A stretch of DNA of 19,203 nt from Candidatus Bathyarchaeum sp. (GCA_003096235.1 PIXT01000013.1:1-19203); one strand, 5' to 3'; positions 1 through 8,157 are shown, counted from the stretch's first letter. Made by a program: numbers and translations. Notes: generated by a model not told the origin, from the sequence alone.

Positions 1-2
1 CC

Positions 3-977
3 GTGTCAGTTAACGCATCTGCTGGACTTTTCTTGTTTAATTATTCCTCGTCAACTGCGGATATATTGACTTTTACGCCCATCCGCTTGGTTACTCCAGA
101 TAAGACAGAATGGAACTCTGATCTTGTTGATGAGCAAAACAGCGTCTATGGCTTTCAATCTGAATCTGCTGTAGTATGGTGGGACACTTTTCAGGTAACA
201 CTGGTCAGCTACGACACCGAGACCTCAGGGGCTAGTTTAGTGTCAGCGAAAGTTACATACTTATTGCTTCCAGAAGACGGTTTAACCTTGCCCGAGTGGG
301 CTACGTATTCGCATCAGACATTCTTGCCAAAGGCGGTTCACGATGCAAACGTAACGATTAATGGTGTAGCCGCCAAAGAAACTTCAGTTGACGGTATATT
401 CACGGCGAACTTGTCCATTTGGTTGCCCACTTCATACATACATGTTGCAGTCTCGCAAGAGGGATGGGATACAACACATACAGGTTTTAGTTTTGATCAT
501 AATGTAAACAAACCGTTATGGGACTTTGCGGTGATAGTTGCTTTAGTTCTTGTGGCTGTTGTATTAACGATTTTTTTTGGTTTACTCAGAAAAACAAGAA
601 GCAACGTTTTGTCTTCAAAGAAAAGCTACGCAATTTTAGGCGGTGTAATTCTTGCAATAATGTCTATCCTGAGCCTTTACTGGGGACTAGTAGGATTAGA
701 CAGCACCATAAACGGGTTTGATTGGATACTTCTAACAACATCAGGGCTGTTCTCTTTTGGTTTTGGATTAGTAGCAGCAATTTTGTCGATTATACGAAAA
801 AAACAAGCATTGGCTATATTCTTGTTAAATATGCCAATGATCACAAACTTAGTCGGAGTTAAGTATTCACTTGACATGTACGGGTTAGCTAATCCATGGT
901 TAATCCTGATTGCTTCACTTGTTTTATCTCTTATCAGCTCATTTCTGATTTGTAACGCAGATGAAGTATTTACCTAA
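3..977 (+). CDS. Membrane protein with extracellular N-terminal domain, 5'-truncated by the window
   Basis: The reading frame is open to the window edge, so the true start probably lies upstream; the GTG at position 3 is only the first possible codon. The visible 324 residues split into two parts. Residues 1 to about 170 are polar and rich in beta-type sequence with several N-x-S/T sites, which suggests an exported domain. Residues about 172-195, 210-232, 243-265 and 272-320 are hydrophobic and look like four to five membrane segments, with a basic loop (RKTRSNVLSSKK) after the first, which would place that loop in the cytoplasm. I do not recognise a family. The gene is followed by another membrane-anchored protein on the same strand about 100 bases downstream. 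Function unknown; a surface or envelope protein is an inference from topology only. Confidence 0.75.
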   Translation: MSVNASAGLFLFNYSSSTADILTFTPIRLVTPDKTEWNSDLVDEQNSVYGFQSESAVVWWDTFQVTLVSYDTETSGASLVSAKVTYLLLPEDGLTLPEWATYSHQTFLPKAVHDANVTINGVAAKETSVDGIFTANLSIWLPTSYIHVAVSQEGWDTTHTGFSFDHNVNKPLWDFAVIVALVLVAVVLTIFFGLLRKTRSNVLSSKKSYAILGGVILAIMSILSLYWGLVGLDSTINGFDWILLTTSGLFSFGFGLVAAILSIIRKKQALAIFLLNMPMITNLVGVKYSLDMYGLANPWLILIASLVLSLISSFLICNADEVFT

Positions 978-1079
978 CCCAACATTGACTGGTTAAACCA
1001 GCACTTGATTTTTTCTACCTAAAACCAAAATATGTTTAACATAAATCTTTATAGAATGACACGTTTTAATACATATAAT

Positions 1080-1709
1080 ATGAACGCGATAACTCACAAT
1101 TTTGATGTGTATACCGTTCAGGCGATTTTGATGAATGCCTACTATAATTCAAAAAAGAACGTACATGATAATGCACGGAACATTTTTGAAAACATCTGGC
1201 TTCGACTCAAATCCTTTTTTTGCTTCTTGAAAGAATCCTACAAAACATTAATTCTGGTAGCAATCGTTGCCATTGCATCTGTTGGTATCACAAGTTGCGT
1301 TTCTATAATGCTAAGTGACCCCGAGTATAACGTTTATGTGCCAAGTCTTGCGGTCATAAAAACGATTGAAGTTGAACTCTATAACAGTTCAAATGGTGAA
1401 AACCGACTAGAAACACTAAGCTGGGACGAACTTGAACCCGGAAAATCAATTAACACTAGCTTCTACATAAAAAGTGTGAGTAACTTTATAGTAACCTTGA
1501 ATTTTCACTTAACTGATTGGGATCCTATAGAGATTTCAGGCTATCTCACAATATCTTGGGACTATAATAATACACGAATCGAACCTGGGGAGATTATCCC
1601 TGTGACAATGACTTTGTCAGCTTCTTCTTCAGACGACTTCATCGATTATCTAGTCGAGAACGAAATTACCAGATTTGATGTAGTTATCCACTTTATTGCT
1701 TCTAATTAG
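1080..1709 (+). CDS. Single-pass membrane protein with extracellular beta-sandwich-like domain
   Basis: I start this at ATG 1080 because a TATA-like element (TTTATAG, about 1048-1054) lies about 26 bases upstream, which fits a leaderless transcript; an upstream in-frame ATG at 1032 would sit before that element. The protein has a roughly 50-residue N-terminal cytoplasmic region, one hydrophobic segment (VAIVAIASVGITSCVSI) and an exported domain of about 130 residues. The exported domain contains the pattern LSWDELEPGKSIN, then NFHLTDWDP, then LTISWDY and IEPGEIIPVTMTL. From memory, this arrangement recurs in anchored surface proteins of Bathyarchaeia, where a W-x-x-L-x-P-G turn is followed by an N-W-x-P strand and an L-x-W-D strand. 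The precise function is unknown. No neighbouring gene clarifies its role beyond another membrane protein upstream. Confidence 0.7.
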   Translation: MNAITHNFDVYTVQAILMNAYYNSKKNVHDNARNIFENIWLRLKSFFCFLKESYKTLILVAIVAIASVGITSCVSIMLSDPEYNVYVPSLAVIKTIEVELYNSSNGENRLETLSWDELEPGKSINTSFYIKSVSNFIVTLNFHLTDWDPIEISGYLTISWDYNNTRIEPGEIIPVTMTLSASSSDDFIDYLVENEITRFDVVIHFIASN

Positions 1710-1746
1710 CACATAAAAACAAGTTAAAGCGTAGCAGCAACGTCAG

Positions 1747-2130
1747 CTAGAATGGAACTATGTATATTTTGCTTCCTTCTTTTTTTCCTTTAGTCAACTC
1801 GAGATGCCGTAGAATGGCTATCTGGTTTTCAGTTTCTGCCTGTGAAAGATTAAATCTGCTGCAAAGCTCTTGTCGGGTAACTTTACCTTTGGATTTGATG
1901 AATTCATATATTGCCTTTTGTTGCTCATTTAGCCTTTCTTTTGCTTCAAGCCCATCTGTATCCTGAAAACGTTTAGCCGAATACGTCGCCAATGGATTAC
2001 ACGCTACAACCCTATGACTTTTCTCCAGATAACAGTCATCACAAACCGTTAGACCATCCACTACATAACTGTCATCACACGAAATTTCGCATCCACAACA
2101 TTGGCATTTCACTTTGCTGGGTTCAGTCAT
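1747..2130 (-). CDS. Zinc-finger plus winged-helix DNA-binding protein
   Basis: The 127-residue product begins with a compact zinc-binding region: Cys-x-Cys-Cys-x-Cys around residues 9-14 and Cys-Asp-Asp-Cys around 30-33, separated by a short beta hairpin, resembling half of a LIM or treble-clef finger. A following segment, VVACNPLATYSAKRF, looks like a conserved linker I associate with archaeal proteins of this architecture. The C-terminal 60 residues (about 66-127) form a winged helix: KAIYEFIKSKGKVTRQELCSR, a recognition helix SQAETENQIAILRHLE and a wing ending GSKIYIVPF. This suggests a metal- or redox-sensing transcription factor, which is inference. A TATA-like element (TTATTTAATAG on the minus strand, near 2176-2186) places the transcript start near 2155. 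Start at ATG 2130 has no strong Shine-Dalgarno. Confidence 0.82.
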   Translation of the reverse strand: MTEPSKVKCQCCGCEISCDDSYVVDGLTVCDDCYLEKSHRVVACNPLATYSAKRFQDTDGLEAKERLNEQQKAIYEFIKSKGKVTRQELCSRFNLSQAETENQIAILRHLELTKGKKEGSKIYIVPF

Positions 2131-2222
2131 CTCATTGTCACAACCGTTAGTCCCATCATAAACTGCTTTGTTAACTATTAAATAACTGTATACATTTCAA
2201 ATTGCAAAACCGCCAAAAAATA

Positions 2223-2248
2223 GCAGATAGAACATTTCTCTATTCTGC
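2223..2248. repeat. Imperfect inverted repeat between divergent genes
   Basis: GCAGATAGA (2223-2231) and TCTATTCTGC (2239-2248) pair over nine base pairs with one bulged T, around a 7-nt loop. It lies between the zinc-finger gene (minus) and the small gene beginning at 2324/2336 (plus), upstream of the TATA-like element of the latter. It could be an operator or an incidental hairpin; nothing in the sequence decides between them. Confidence 0.4.
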
Positions 2249-2323
2249 AATTGATGTATGTCATTTTTTTGAATATTTCATTATCGAAGTAAACAGTATA
2301 TATTCTCTGAACATAGGAAGAAA

Positions 2324-2449
2324 ATGGGAGTTAGAATGTCCTCAAAGAAGCTTTCAGACAAAGAATTCCAAGAGTTTCTACGTGCACTCTTTGCTAACGA
2401 CAAACTTAAAGTAAAATACAAAAACCCTGACGCATGGCGAGGCTACTGA
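2324..2449 (+). CDS. Small conserved-looking basic protein, 37 or 41 residues
   Basis: This ORF is short but well supported by its signals. ATG 2324 and in-frame ATG 2336 both lead to a TGA at 2447-2449. From the second start the product begins MSSKKLSDKEFQEFLRALF and ends with YKNPDAWRGY. A TATA-like run (AGTATATATTC, about 2295-2305) lies 25 bases upstream of ATG 2324, and a purine-rich GGGAGTTAG precedes ATG 2336, so either a leaderless 41-residue or a Shine-Dalgarno-led 37-residue product is possible. The protein is a single predicted amphipathic helix followed by a lysine- and aromatic-rich tail. I recognise no family. It stands alone between two minus-strand genes. Confidence 0.55.
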   Translation: MGVRMSSKKLSDKEFQEFLRALFANDKLKVKYKNPDAWRGY

Positions 2450-2578
2450 CTCATTAAACCAAACTGCAGACTCATTCTAAACAGGTGAAGTTCACGCCGC
2501 CTTGATTCTGGCGAACTATAGTATTATTCGCAGTTGATGTTGACTTCAAGACAAGTAACTAAAATCTGTTAGTGCAAT

Positions 2579-3778
2579 CTATCGTAGTCTTTGCGTCATG
2601 AAACTGTCTAGTCTGTCAAAAGTTTTCTCAAGCGTTTCTATCTGCGGCAAGAATACTCCCCTGAAGTGCCCTGAACCATACGTTGATCCAAATCCTGAAC
2701 CATGAACAAAGACGATTCCTGTCTGTTCCAAAAGATCACTAACAAAAGCCATATCATTTACCCATTTTGAGCCAATTCCATCAACTTTAGGGAAGAAATA
2801 GAACGCTCCCCTCGGTTTGGCACAACTGATTCCATTAATCTCGTTGAGACGTTTATTCGAATAATCTCTCCTTTCCCGAAGCTTCTCCACCATACGAGAT
2901 ATGTAATCTTGTGGTCCTCGCAATGCTTCAACAGCTGCTTTCTGAACTGGAGTATTAGCGGAAAGCCGTATTCGCGCCTCTTTGGTAACATGCTCCCTCA
3001 TTGCTTCCAACGTTTGTTCATCTTGCCCCGTAAAGTACATGTAACCCAGCCTCCAACCTGTCATCAAATAGACTTTTGAGAATCCATTAAGCCCAATAAC
3101 AGGCACATCCTTGGCTACATTAGCTGTGCTAACAGGCTCGTCATATGCGATCTGGTCATAAATCTCATCAGAAATAACGGGGATATCATGTTCTCCCGCC
3201 AAATCAACCATTGCCTTAACCGTTTTCCGGTCATAAAGGGCTCCGCAGGGGTTGTTAGGATTTATAATAACTATCGCTCTTGTTGAATCGTTTACCTTGG
3301 ATCGTACATCATCCAAGTCAGGTTGCCAACCATCCTCTTCACAAGTTTTGTACTGAACTGCTTTACCGCCAAAAAACTCTGTATACGAGATGTATGGCGG
3401 ATAAGCTGGACCCGGCACCAAAACCTCATCGCCTTTATCGACCAAGGCTCCTAGAATCATCTGTATCGCTTCAGAAACGCCGTTAGAAATTATCACATTC
3501 TCAGGCAAAACATCGATGCCGCCAACTCTTTGTTCCTTTTCACAGATTGCATCTCTTAATTCAGGAAGACCCTCTGACGGAGAATACGCATTAAAGTCCT
3601 CTCTTACTGCCTGAATCAGAGCCTCTTTAATATTCTCCGGAGTCTCAAAATCAAACTGCAAGGGGTCACCGATGTTAAGGTATATGACCTCTTTTCCCTT
3701 CTTTTCCAGTTGCCTAGCTTGCCCTACCACATCGCGGATAGCATACTCAAGATTCTGGACTCTTTCTGTTAGATTCAA
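2579..3778 (-). CDS. Class I/II PLP-dependent aminotransferase (alanine/aspartate type)
   Basis: The 399-residue product is full length for fold-type I aminotransferases. Visible residues: the substrate region GDPLQFDF near 38-44, NPNNPCG (Asn176 region) for PLP contacts, DEIYDQIAYD with Asp204 and Tyr207, the PLP-binding lysine in NGFSKVYLMTGWRLGY (Lys235) with the phosphate-binding Arg243, and a C-terminal GHFRGVFLP carrying the carboxylate-binding arginine. It would transfer an amino group between an amino acid and 2-oxoglutarate or pyruvate in the cytoplasm. The overall pattern is closest to archaeal alanine or broad-specificity aminotransferases; substrate cannot be fixed from motifs. 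The start is a TTG at 3778. A TATA-like ATTTTATTG lies about 36 bases upstream, giving a short leader. Confidence 0.93.
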   Translation of the reverse strand: MNLTERVQNLEYAIRDVVGQARQLEKKGKEVIYLNIGDPLQFDFETPENIKEALIQAVREDFNAYSPSEGLPELRDAICEKEQRVGGIDVLPENVIISNGVSEAIQMILGALVDKGDEVLVPGPAYPPYISYTEFFGGKAVQYKTCEEDGWQPDLDDVRSKVNDSTRAIVIINPNNPCGALYDRKTVKAMVDLAGEHDIPVISDEIYDQIAYDEPVSTANVAKDVPVIGLNGFSKVYLMTGWRLGYMYFTGQDEQTLEAMREHVTKEARIRLSANTPVQKAAVEALRGPQDYISRMVEKLRERRDYSNKRLNEINGISCAKPRGAFYFFPKVDGIGSKWVNDMAFVSDLLEQTGIVFVHGSGFGSTYGSGHFRGVFLPQIETLEKTFDRLDSFMTQRLR

Positions 3779-3887
3779 CGCTTATGACCACAACACGATT
3801 GATATTCTACAATAAAATCCTTTCACTTTTCTTTACTGTACAGCACTAACAGCAACTATAGAATCCACAAATTCTCCCCGTTTTCGG

Positions 3888-5144
3888 TTATACTGTAAAC
3901 GCTTCTCCTGCTCTTGGCACCACAGCTTTAAGTCCAACTTCCGTTTTTATCCATTCAGCAAACATTTCACAGTTAGCTTCTTCTCCATGCACAACGTAAA
4001 CCGTTGGGTTTCCCTTCAGTTTCTTGACCGCATCTTTAAGTTCATTAGCTCCGCTGTGAGACGAAAAGTCGAAACGCTTAACCTGAGCCTTCACATTCTG
4101 CACCTTTCCATCAATGATACACTTTCCAGTGTCAAGCAGCTCCCGTCCAGGTGTTCCCGGAATCTGGTAACCCACAAGGAAAACCCCGTTTTTGCTCTTT
4201 TTCCCAATTTTTTGGATATAAAACGCAGCGGGTCCTCCTTTGAGCATTCCTGCCGGAGAGATAATTGCTCCTGGTTTGCCTGCTATTTTTCTGCGGTCTC
4301 TCCATCCGTCTGCCCAAGCCGCAGAATGAAGAGCCTTCATGAACAACTTAGGGTCCCTCATGTAAGATGCGTGGTTCATCATTATGCGGTTGGCTTCACG
4401 TGCCATGCCATCCATTGCAACGGGGTACTCAAAATGGTTAGCAGCTAATACACATGCTATTTCTTGTGAGCGTCCTACACTAAAGGCAGGAATCAGAACT
4501 GTTCCTCCCTTTTCTACGACTCCATTAACATGATCCATGAAATCTTTTTCTATCTCTTTTCTTGGAGGGTGAACCTCGCTAGCGTATGTGCTTTCAATTA
4601 TTATTGCGTCGAGTTCACCGTAGTCTTGGTCTGCGCCAGAGAGAAGCTGAGTGTCTGTAGCATTGTAGTCTCCCGTGTAAACCATCCTTTTTCCGTCTGT
4701 TTCTATCAATGCTTGAGCACCTCCAGGTAAATGTCCCGAGTTAAGTAGCTGGAATTTCATGTCGCCGACGGTTTGTTCCTTTCGGAAGTCAAGGTGAACG
4801 CAGCTTCTCATCATTGTTTGTAGTTCTAGAAACTCGAAGGATAGATAGTAGCCTGACAGACGTATGAAGTCGGAAATTAGTGGCTTGGCAAGATCAAACG
4901 TTAGCTGTGTTCCATAAACAGGTTTCTTATCTTGAATGTGAAAAAGTGGAATACCGCCTGAGTGATCTAAATGGCTGTGCGTCAAAATTATGCCATCTAC
5001 TTCTTTTGGTGGAATGTGCATTGGAAATCCAGGCTCATCGTCTAACATAACGCCATAGTCAAGGAGCAGCTGATTCTTTTCAGATTTTACTGCTATGCCT
5101 GCTCTGCCAACTTCTCTTGCACTTCCGAGAAATTTGATTTTCAT
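3888..5144 (-). CDS. Beta-CASP metallo-beta-lactamase-fold ribonuclease, aCPSF2-like
   Basis: The product has the complete metal site of the family: HSHLDH (His56, His58, Asp60, His61), His138 in SGHLPGG, Asp159 in YTGDYN and the beta-CASP acidic motif ESTYA (Glu184), with the C-terminal histidine in FDFSSHSGANEL. Length near 420 residues and absence of N-terminal KH domains point to aCPSF2 rather than the KH-containing aCPSF1; archaeal RNase J is the other possibility. The expected role is endo- and/or 5'-3' exonucleolytic RNA processing. I choose ATG 5144 because a TATA-like element (AATATATAATGG on the minus strand, about 5163-5175) would start transcription near 5147. An in-frame ATG at 5159 would add five residues (MKPIP) but overlaps the GGAGG at that point. 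Confidence 0.92.
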   Translation of the reverse strand: MKIKFLGSAREVGRAGIAVKSEKNQLLLDYGVMLDDEPGFPMHIPPKEVDGIILTHSHLDHSGGIPLFHIQDKKPVYGTQLTFDLAKPLISDFIRLSGYYLSFEFLELQTMMRSCVHLDFRKEQTVGDMKFQLLNSGHLPGGAQALIETDGKRMVYTGDYNATDTQLLSGADQDYGELDAIIIESTYASEVHPPRKEIEKDFMDHVNGVVEKGGTVLIPAFSVGRSQEIACVLAANHFEYPVAMDGMAREANRIMMNHASYMRDPKLFMKALHSAAWADGWRDRRKIAGKPGAIISPAGMLKGGPAAFYIQKIGKKSKNGVFLVGYQIPGTPGRELLDTGKCIIDGKVQNVKAQVKRFDFSSHSGANELKDAVKKLKGNPTVYVVHGEEANCEMFAEWIKTEVGLKAVVPRAGEAFTV

Positions 5145-5285
5145 CGGGATCGGTTTCATCCTCCATTATATATTATTAAATGGGATATTAACTGATTTAA
5201 TGATGAGGTATCATTTAAACAGTAACCTTTTCCACAGACTTTTATTGCCAGTGTTACTTTTAGTCATAAACCATAAGACATCTTT

Positions 5286-6914
5286 TTAGGGCAACACTAC
5301 TGCTTGCTGTATTATCTCAACAAGCTGTTCTATATTGCTTTTAGTCCATGGCTCACGTTTTTGTAGTGCTTTGAATGGAACATTTTTCTTTTTGCAAGCC
5401 CGTTTGCAAGCTGCCAAAATTTTTCCTTTCCAAACGTTTGGGTCACGAAGTATGATTACTTGTTCATAGTCTGTTTTTGTGATGTATTCTGTTACTTGTT
5501 TTGCTACATAAGTTATTGTTTCATGGTCAAAGGGCGATGCAATCAGGTTTTGTGATATTGGATAAACATCATCAAGTTCCGTGGGGACTACACCAAAGGG
5601 AGCCGCATACGTGCAAACGTGAACCAAATTAATTTTGTCGCCAAGAGTCTGCTCAAGTTCTTTAATCACTGCTTCATGCTCTTTCGAGTTGTGGAATGGT
5701 TTCTTTCTGGTCTGCGGCAGCAACAGGAGAATTTTGGCTTTTGCTGGAGGAGAGTACCTGTCAAGAAGTCTTTGTCTGTAATGGACAACCTCTGGACGGG
5801 CTAGCCCCATTGAACTAAAAAAGAAAATGCCGCCTTTTTTTGTGACTGGACTTTGTTTCTCCATGAACTCGCTGTATTTTGCCACTTTTTTTAGCGCCTG
5901 AACAAGAGACGGATGACCGTGTGCTCTCATTTCCATGTGCTCCCAGAGGCGCCCCTCAGTTATAGCCTGCTTTATTCTTCGCAATTCACAGAAGCTAACA
6001 TACAGATTATGCTCTGCAAGCAGCTTTTGTTTTTGCTGTTTTGGTAGTGCTCTCACAGTTTCTGGATCAGTTTTGTTGCATGCTGGACATGAACACGGAA
6101 AATACTCCATTTCTTCTAGTCTTGTGGTTCCCGAGTCTGTTAGGTAACGCCCTTCCCGAGCAAACAATGCGTATGCTGCAGAATCAAACAAGTCACATCC
6201 TAAAGCTACAGCCAAAGAAAACATGAACGGGTGACCCGCACCAAAGAGATGCAAAGGACGATCTGGAGGCAAATTCATTTTTGCAGTTACAATCATATCA
6301 ACAAGGACATCAAACTTGTACTGCTCCATCACTGGAGTTGGGCTGCCTAAGGCGTGAACCTGAAATGGCAGTTTTCCCATTTCTTTTGCTGATTTAGCAA
6401 CAAGATCCAAGTATTGTCCGCCCTGAACTGGACCCACCCATGCAAGCTCGTCACGTGATTTCATTTTCTCTAACGCTTTTGCGCGCTTGAGGGTCTCTTT
6501 CACTGTGTATCTTGCGTATTCTTTTGTGACTCCCCATCCTGTAGGTATGTCCAATATGGTGGCTATGTCCGTGTCTATTGCCTCTTGGAACTGAACAATC
6601 TCTTTGGGGGTTGTTTCTACGCCTTTGTAGATAAGAAGCTGATAAGCGCCGGAGTCAGTCATTATTGACCCATTGAAATCCAAGAATTTATGCAATCCTT
6701 GTTCAACAGCGGTTTCTTTGAAGTTCTTGTTTATTATATAAGCATTGGTTATGAGCGCTCTACAGTCAAACTCTTCTTCTAACGTTTTTGGAGGAATTGG
6801 CTGAAGGCTAGGGTTAATTACCGGAAAAAGCAGCGGTGTCTCCACTGTGCTGCTCTTGGTTTTGAATTTGCCTATCCGCGCCATCAAATCTCTGCTTACA
6901 ATCTCAAACGACAT
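5286..6914 (-). CDS. tgtA: Archaeosine tRNA-guanine transglycosylase
   Basis: This enzyme exchanges guanine-15 of tRNA for preQ0, the first step of archaeosine formation. Catalytic aspartates are visible in MTDSGAYQ (Asp87) and LFDSAAYALFAREGRYLT (Asp244); zinc ligands are Cys274, Cys276, Cys279 and His302 in CSCPACN and the following helix. Residues about 360-542 form C-terminal domains. Within them, LLLPQTRKKPFHNSKEH (397-413) resembles the DUF5591-type motif of TgtA and ArcS. I see no recognisable PUA domain at the end, and the protein is about 40 residues shorter than euryarchaeal homologues of about 582. ATG 6914 is preferred: a TATA-like CAATATAAG lies 25-30 bases upstream, so the message would be almost leaderless, while a start at 6935 would fall before the transcript start. 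Confidence 0.95.
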   Translation of the reverse strand: MSFEIVSRDLMARIGKFKTKSSTVETPLLFPVINPSLQPIPPKTLEEEFDCRALITNAYIINKNFKETAVEQGLHKFLDFNGSIMTDSGAYQLLIYKGVETTPKEIVQFQEAIDTDIATILDIPTGWGVTKEYARYTVKETLKRAKALEKMKSRDELAWVGPVQGGQYLDLVAKSAKEMGKLPFQVHALGSPTPVMEQYKFDVLVDMIVTAKMNLPPDRPLHLFGAGHPFMFSLAVALGCDLFDSAAYALFAREGRYLTDSGTTRLEEMEYFPCSCPACNKTDPETVRALPKQQKQKLLAEHNLYVSFCELRRIKQAITEGRLWEHMEMRAHGHPSLVQALKKVAKYSEFMEKQSPVTKKGGIFFFSSMGLARPEVVHYRQRLLDRYSPPAKAKILLLLPQTRKKPFHNSKEHEAVIKELEQTLGDKINLVHVCTYAAPFGVVPTELDDVYPISQNLIASPFDHETITYVAKQVTEYITKTDYEQVIILRDPNVWKGKILAACKRACKKKNVPFKALQKREPWTKSNIEQLVEIIQQAVVLP

Positions 6915-6989
6915 ACTGAAACCGCCAAGACACACTTATATTGAAAACCTGTTTCTTATTTGTGCTGGTTTGGCTGAAGGTTAACGTGT

Positions 6990-7739
6990 ATGGTCTGTAA
7001 AATTCAAGTTTACGAAAAACCGGTCTTAAAAGACCCAGTTTTGATTGAGGGCTTACCCGGAATAGGATTTGTCGCAAACATAACTGCTCTACAGCTTATC
7101 AAAGAGTTGAACGCAAAACTGTTTGCACAGATTCAGTCCTCTGCTTTTCAGGACCTTGCCATGACCACAGGTAATGGAGAAACATACTTTCCAACAAACC
7201 AGTTCTATTACTACAAAGGCAAAGATGGAGAAAGAGACCTAATTATTCTCTATGGCAACACGCAAGCTCTGACCACAACAGGACAGTATGAACTTTGCGG
7301 AAAAATCTTAGACCTATCTGCAGAACTGGGATGCAAATACGTTCTGACCGTAGGTGGGCTAAGAAAGGACGAAAAAATTGAAAAACCTAGCCTTTACTGC
7401 ACAGCCTCAGACAAGCAGACCTTGCAGGAGGCGTTGGATCTTGGGGTCAAGATTATGAAGGGGCACATCTTTGGTGTGGCGGGACTTCTTGTGGGCTTGT
7501 GTAAGTTACGGGATATGAATGGTCTTTGTCTTTTAGCTGAAACATGTGGCTTATATCCGGATGCAATCGCTACACGGGAAATACTGAAAACAATTAACAC
7601 GATGCTGCATATGAACGTGAATACAGATAACTTGAGTGATGCTGCCGAAGAAACCGGGAACATATTGAAGTCTTTTGGTGTTGTTTCTTCTTCTGCAGAA
7701 AAAAAGGATCGGGAAGCGGATTACCGCTGGTTTATTTAG
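6990..7739 (+). CDS. PAC2-family protein (proteasome assembly chaperone-like)
   Basis: The 249-residue protein shows the PAC2 fold signatures: PVLIEGLPGIGFVANITALQLIKEL at the N terminus, a central DLIILYGNTQALTTTGQYELCGKILD strand-helix unit, YVLTVGGLRKDE, and a later GVAGLLVGLC with LAETCGLYPDA. Eukaryotic PAC1/PAC2 and archaeal PbaA/PbaB belong to this superfamily and bind proteasome alpha subunits through C-terminal tails. This protein ends YRWFI, an aromatic-containing tail reminiscent of but not identical to the HbYX motif. Its start is ATG 6990, divergent from tgtA. Its stop overlaps the end of the convergent Sm-like gene by eight bases. A role as proteasome assembly factor is inference; many archaeal PAC2 paralogues are uncharacterised. 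Confidence 0.88.
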   Translation: MVCKIQVYEKPVLKDPVLIEGLPGIGFVANITALQLIKELNAKLFAQIQSSAFQDLAMTTGNGETYFPTNQFYYYKGKDGERDLIILYGNTQALTTTGQYELCGKILDLSAELGCKYVLTVGGLRKDEKIEKPSLYCTASDKQTLQEALDLGVKIMKGHIFGVAGLLVGLCKLRDMNGLCLLAETCGLYPDAIATREILKTINTMLHMNVNTDNLSDAAEETGNILKSFGVVSSSAEKKDREADYRWFI

Positions 7740-8157
7740 CGGCTGCTTCTTTGGTGAATAAACTGTGGACTCGTTGTACTCGTTCTGCTATTGGACCTGA
7801 GCCTTCTGTTACGCCTTTTTCGGTTACTTTGATCTTTTCCATGACCCAGATGAAGCCTTGTTCCTCGTAGAGTTTGACCATTGTTGGGAATACTTTTTCA
7901 AGCCGCTCGGATAGTGCCTTCAAATCGAAGGGTTTTTCGATGGTGAAGATTTGTCCGAGGGTGCTGCCGTTCAGGAAAATTTTGTGTGTTGATACACCTT
8001 TTTCGTCTTTAGCGTCTGATAATGATAGGCTCAATGTATCAGGGTCTATTCCTGATAGAGTTCCGCTATATTTTTTGCCGTCAACTGTGATTACCATAAC
8101 CGTCTTGTCAATGAGCGATCCAATTTCTCCAACGAACTTTCTTTTAGCTACTGACAT
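7732..8157 (-). CDS. Sm-like (Lsm) RNA-binding protein with C-terminal domain, SmAP3-like
   Basis: Residues about 7-75 form an Sm fold: strand 1 IGSLIDKTVMVITVDGKKYSGTLSGIDP (Sm1 region) and HKIFLNGSTLGQIFTIE (Sm2 region), the RNA-binding loop replaced by LNGS. The remaining 65 residues (DLKALSERLEKVF... to the end) form an added helical/alpha-beta domain. This two-domain layout matches archaeal SmAP3-type proteins, which form rings but whose RNA partners are poorly known. Start ATG 8157 has a good Shine-Dalgarno (AGGTG, seven bases or so upstream), and a TATA-like AAATAAATAAG lies near 8195-8205. The gene is convergent with the PAC2 gene. Confidence 0.88.
   Translation of the reverse strand: MSVAKRKFVGEIGSLIDKTVMVITVDGKKYSGTLSGIDPDTLSLSLSDAKDEKGVSTHKIFLNGSTLGQIFTIEKPFDLKALSERLEKVFPTMVKLYEEQGFIWVMEKIKVTEKGVTEGSGPIAERVQRVHSLFTKEAAAK

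Noticed and set aside
2202..2414. 70-codon plus-strand ORF
   Set aside because: It begins before the TATA element, has no ribosome site and overlaps the better supported small gene in another frame.
2489..2516. Hairpin GTTCACGCC/GGCGAAC after the aminotransferase stop
   Set aside because: It has a two-base bulge, lacks a following T-run on the minus strand and sits within ordinary intergenic sequence; not convincing as a terminator.
3987..4448. 153-codon ORF opposite the beta-CASP gene
   Set aside because: Antisense to a fully conserved enzyme gene; composition is that of a shadow frame.
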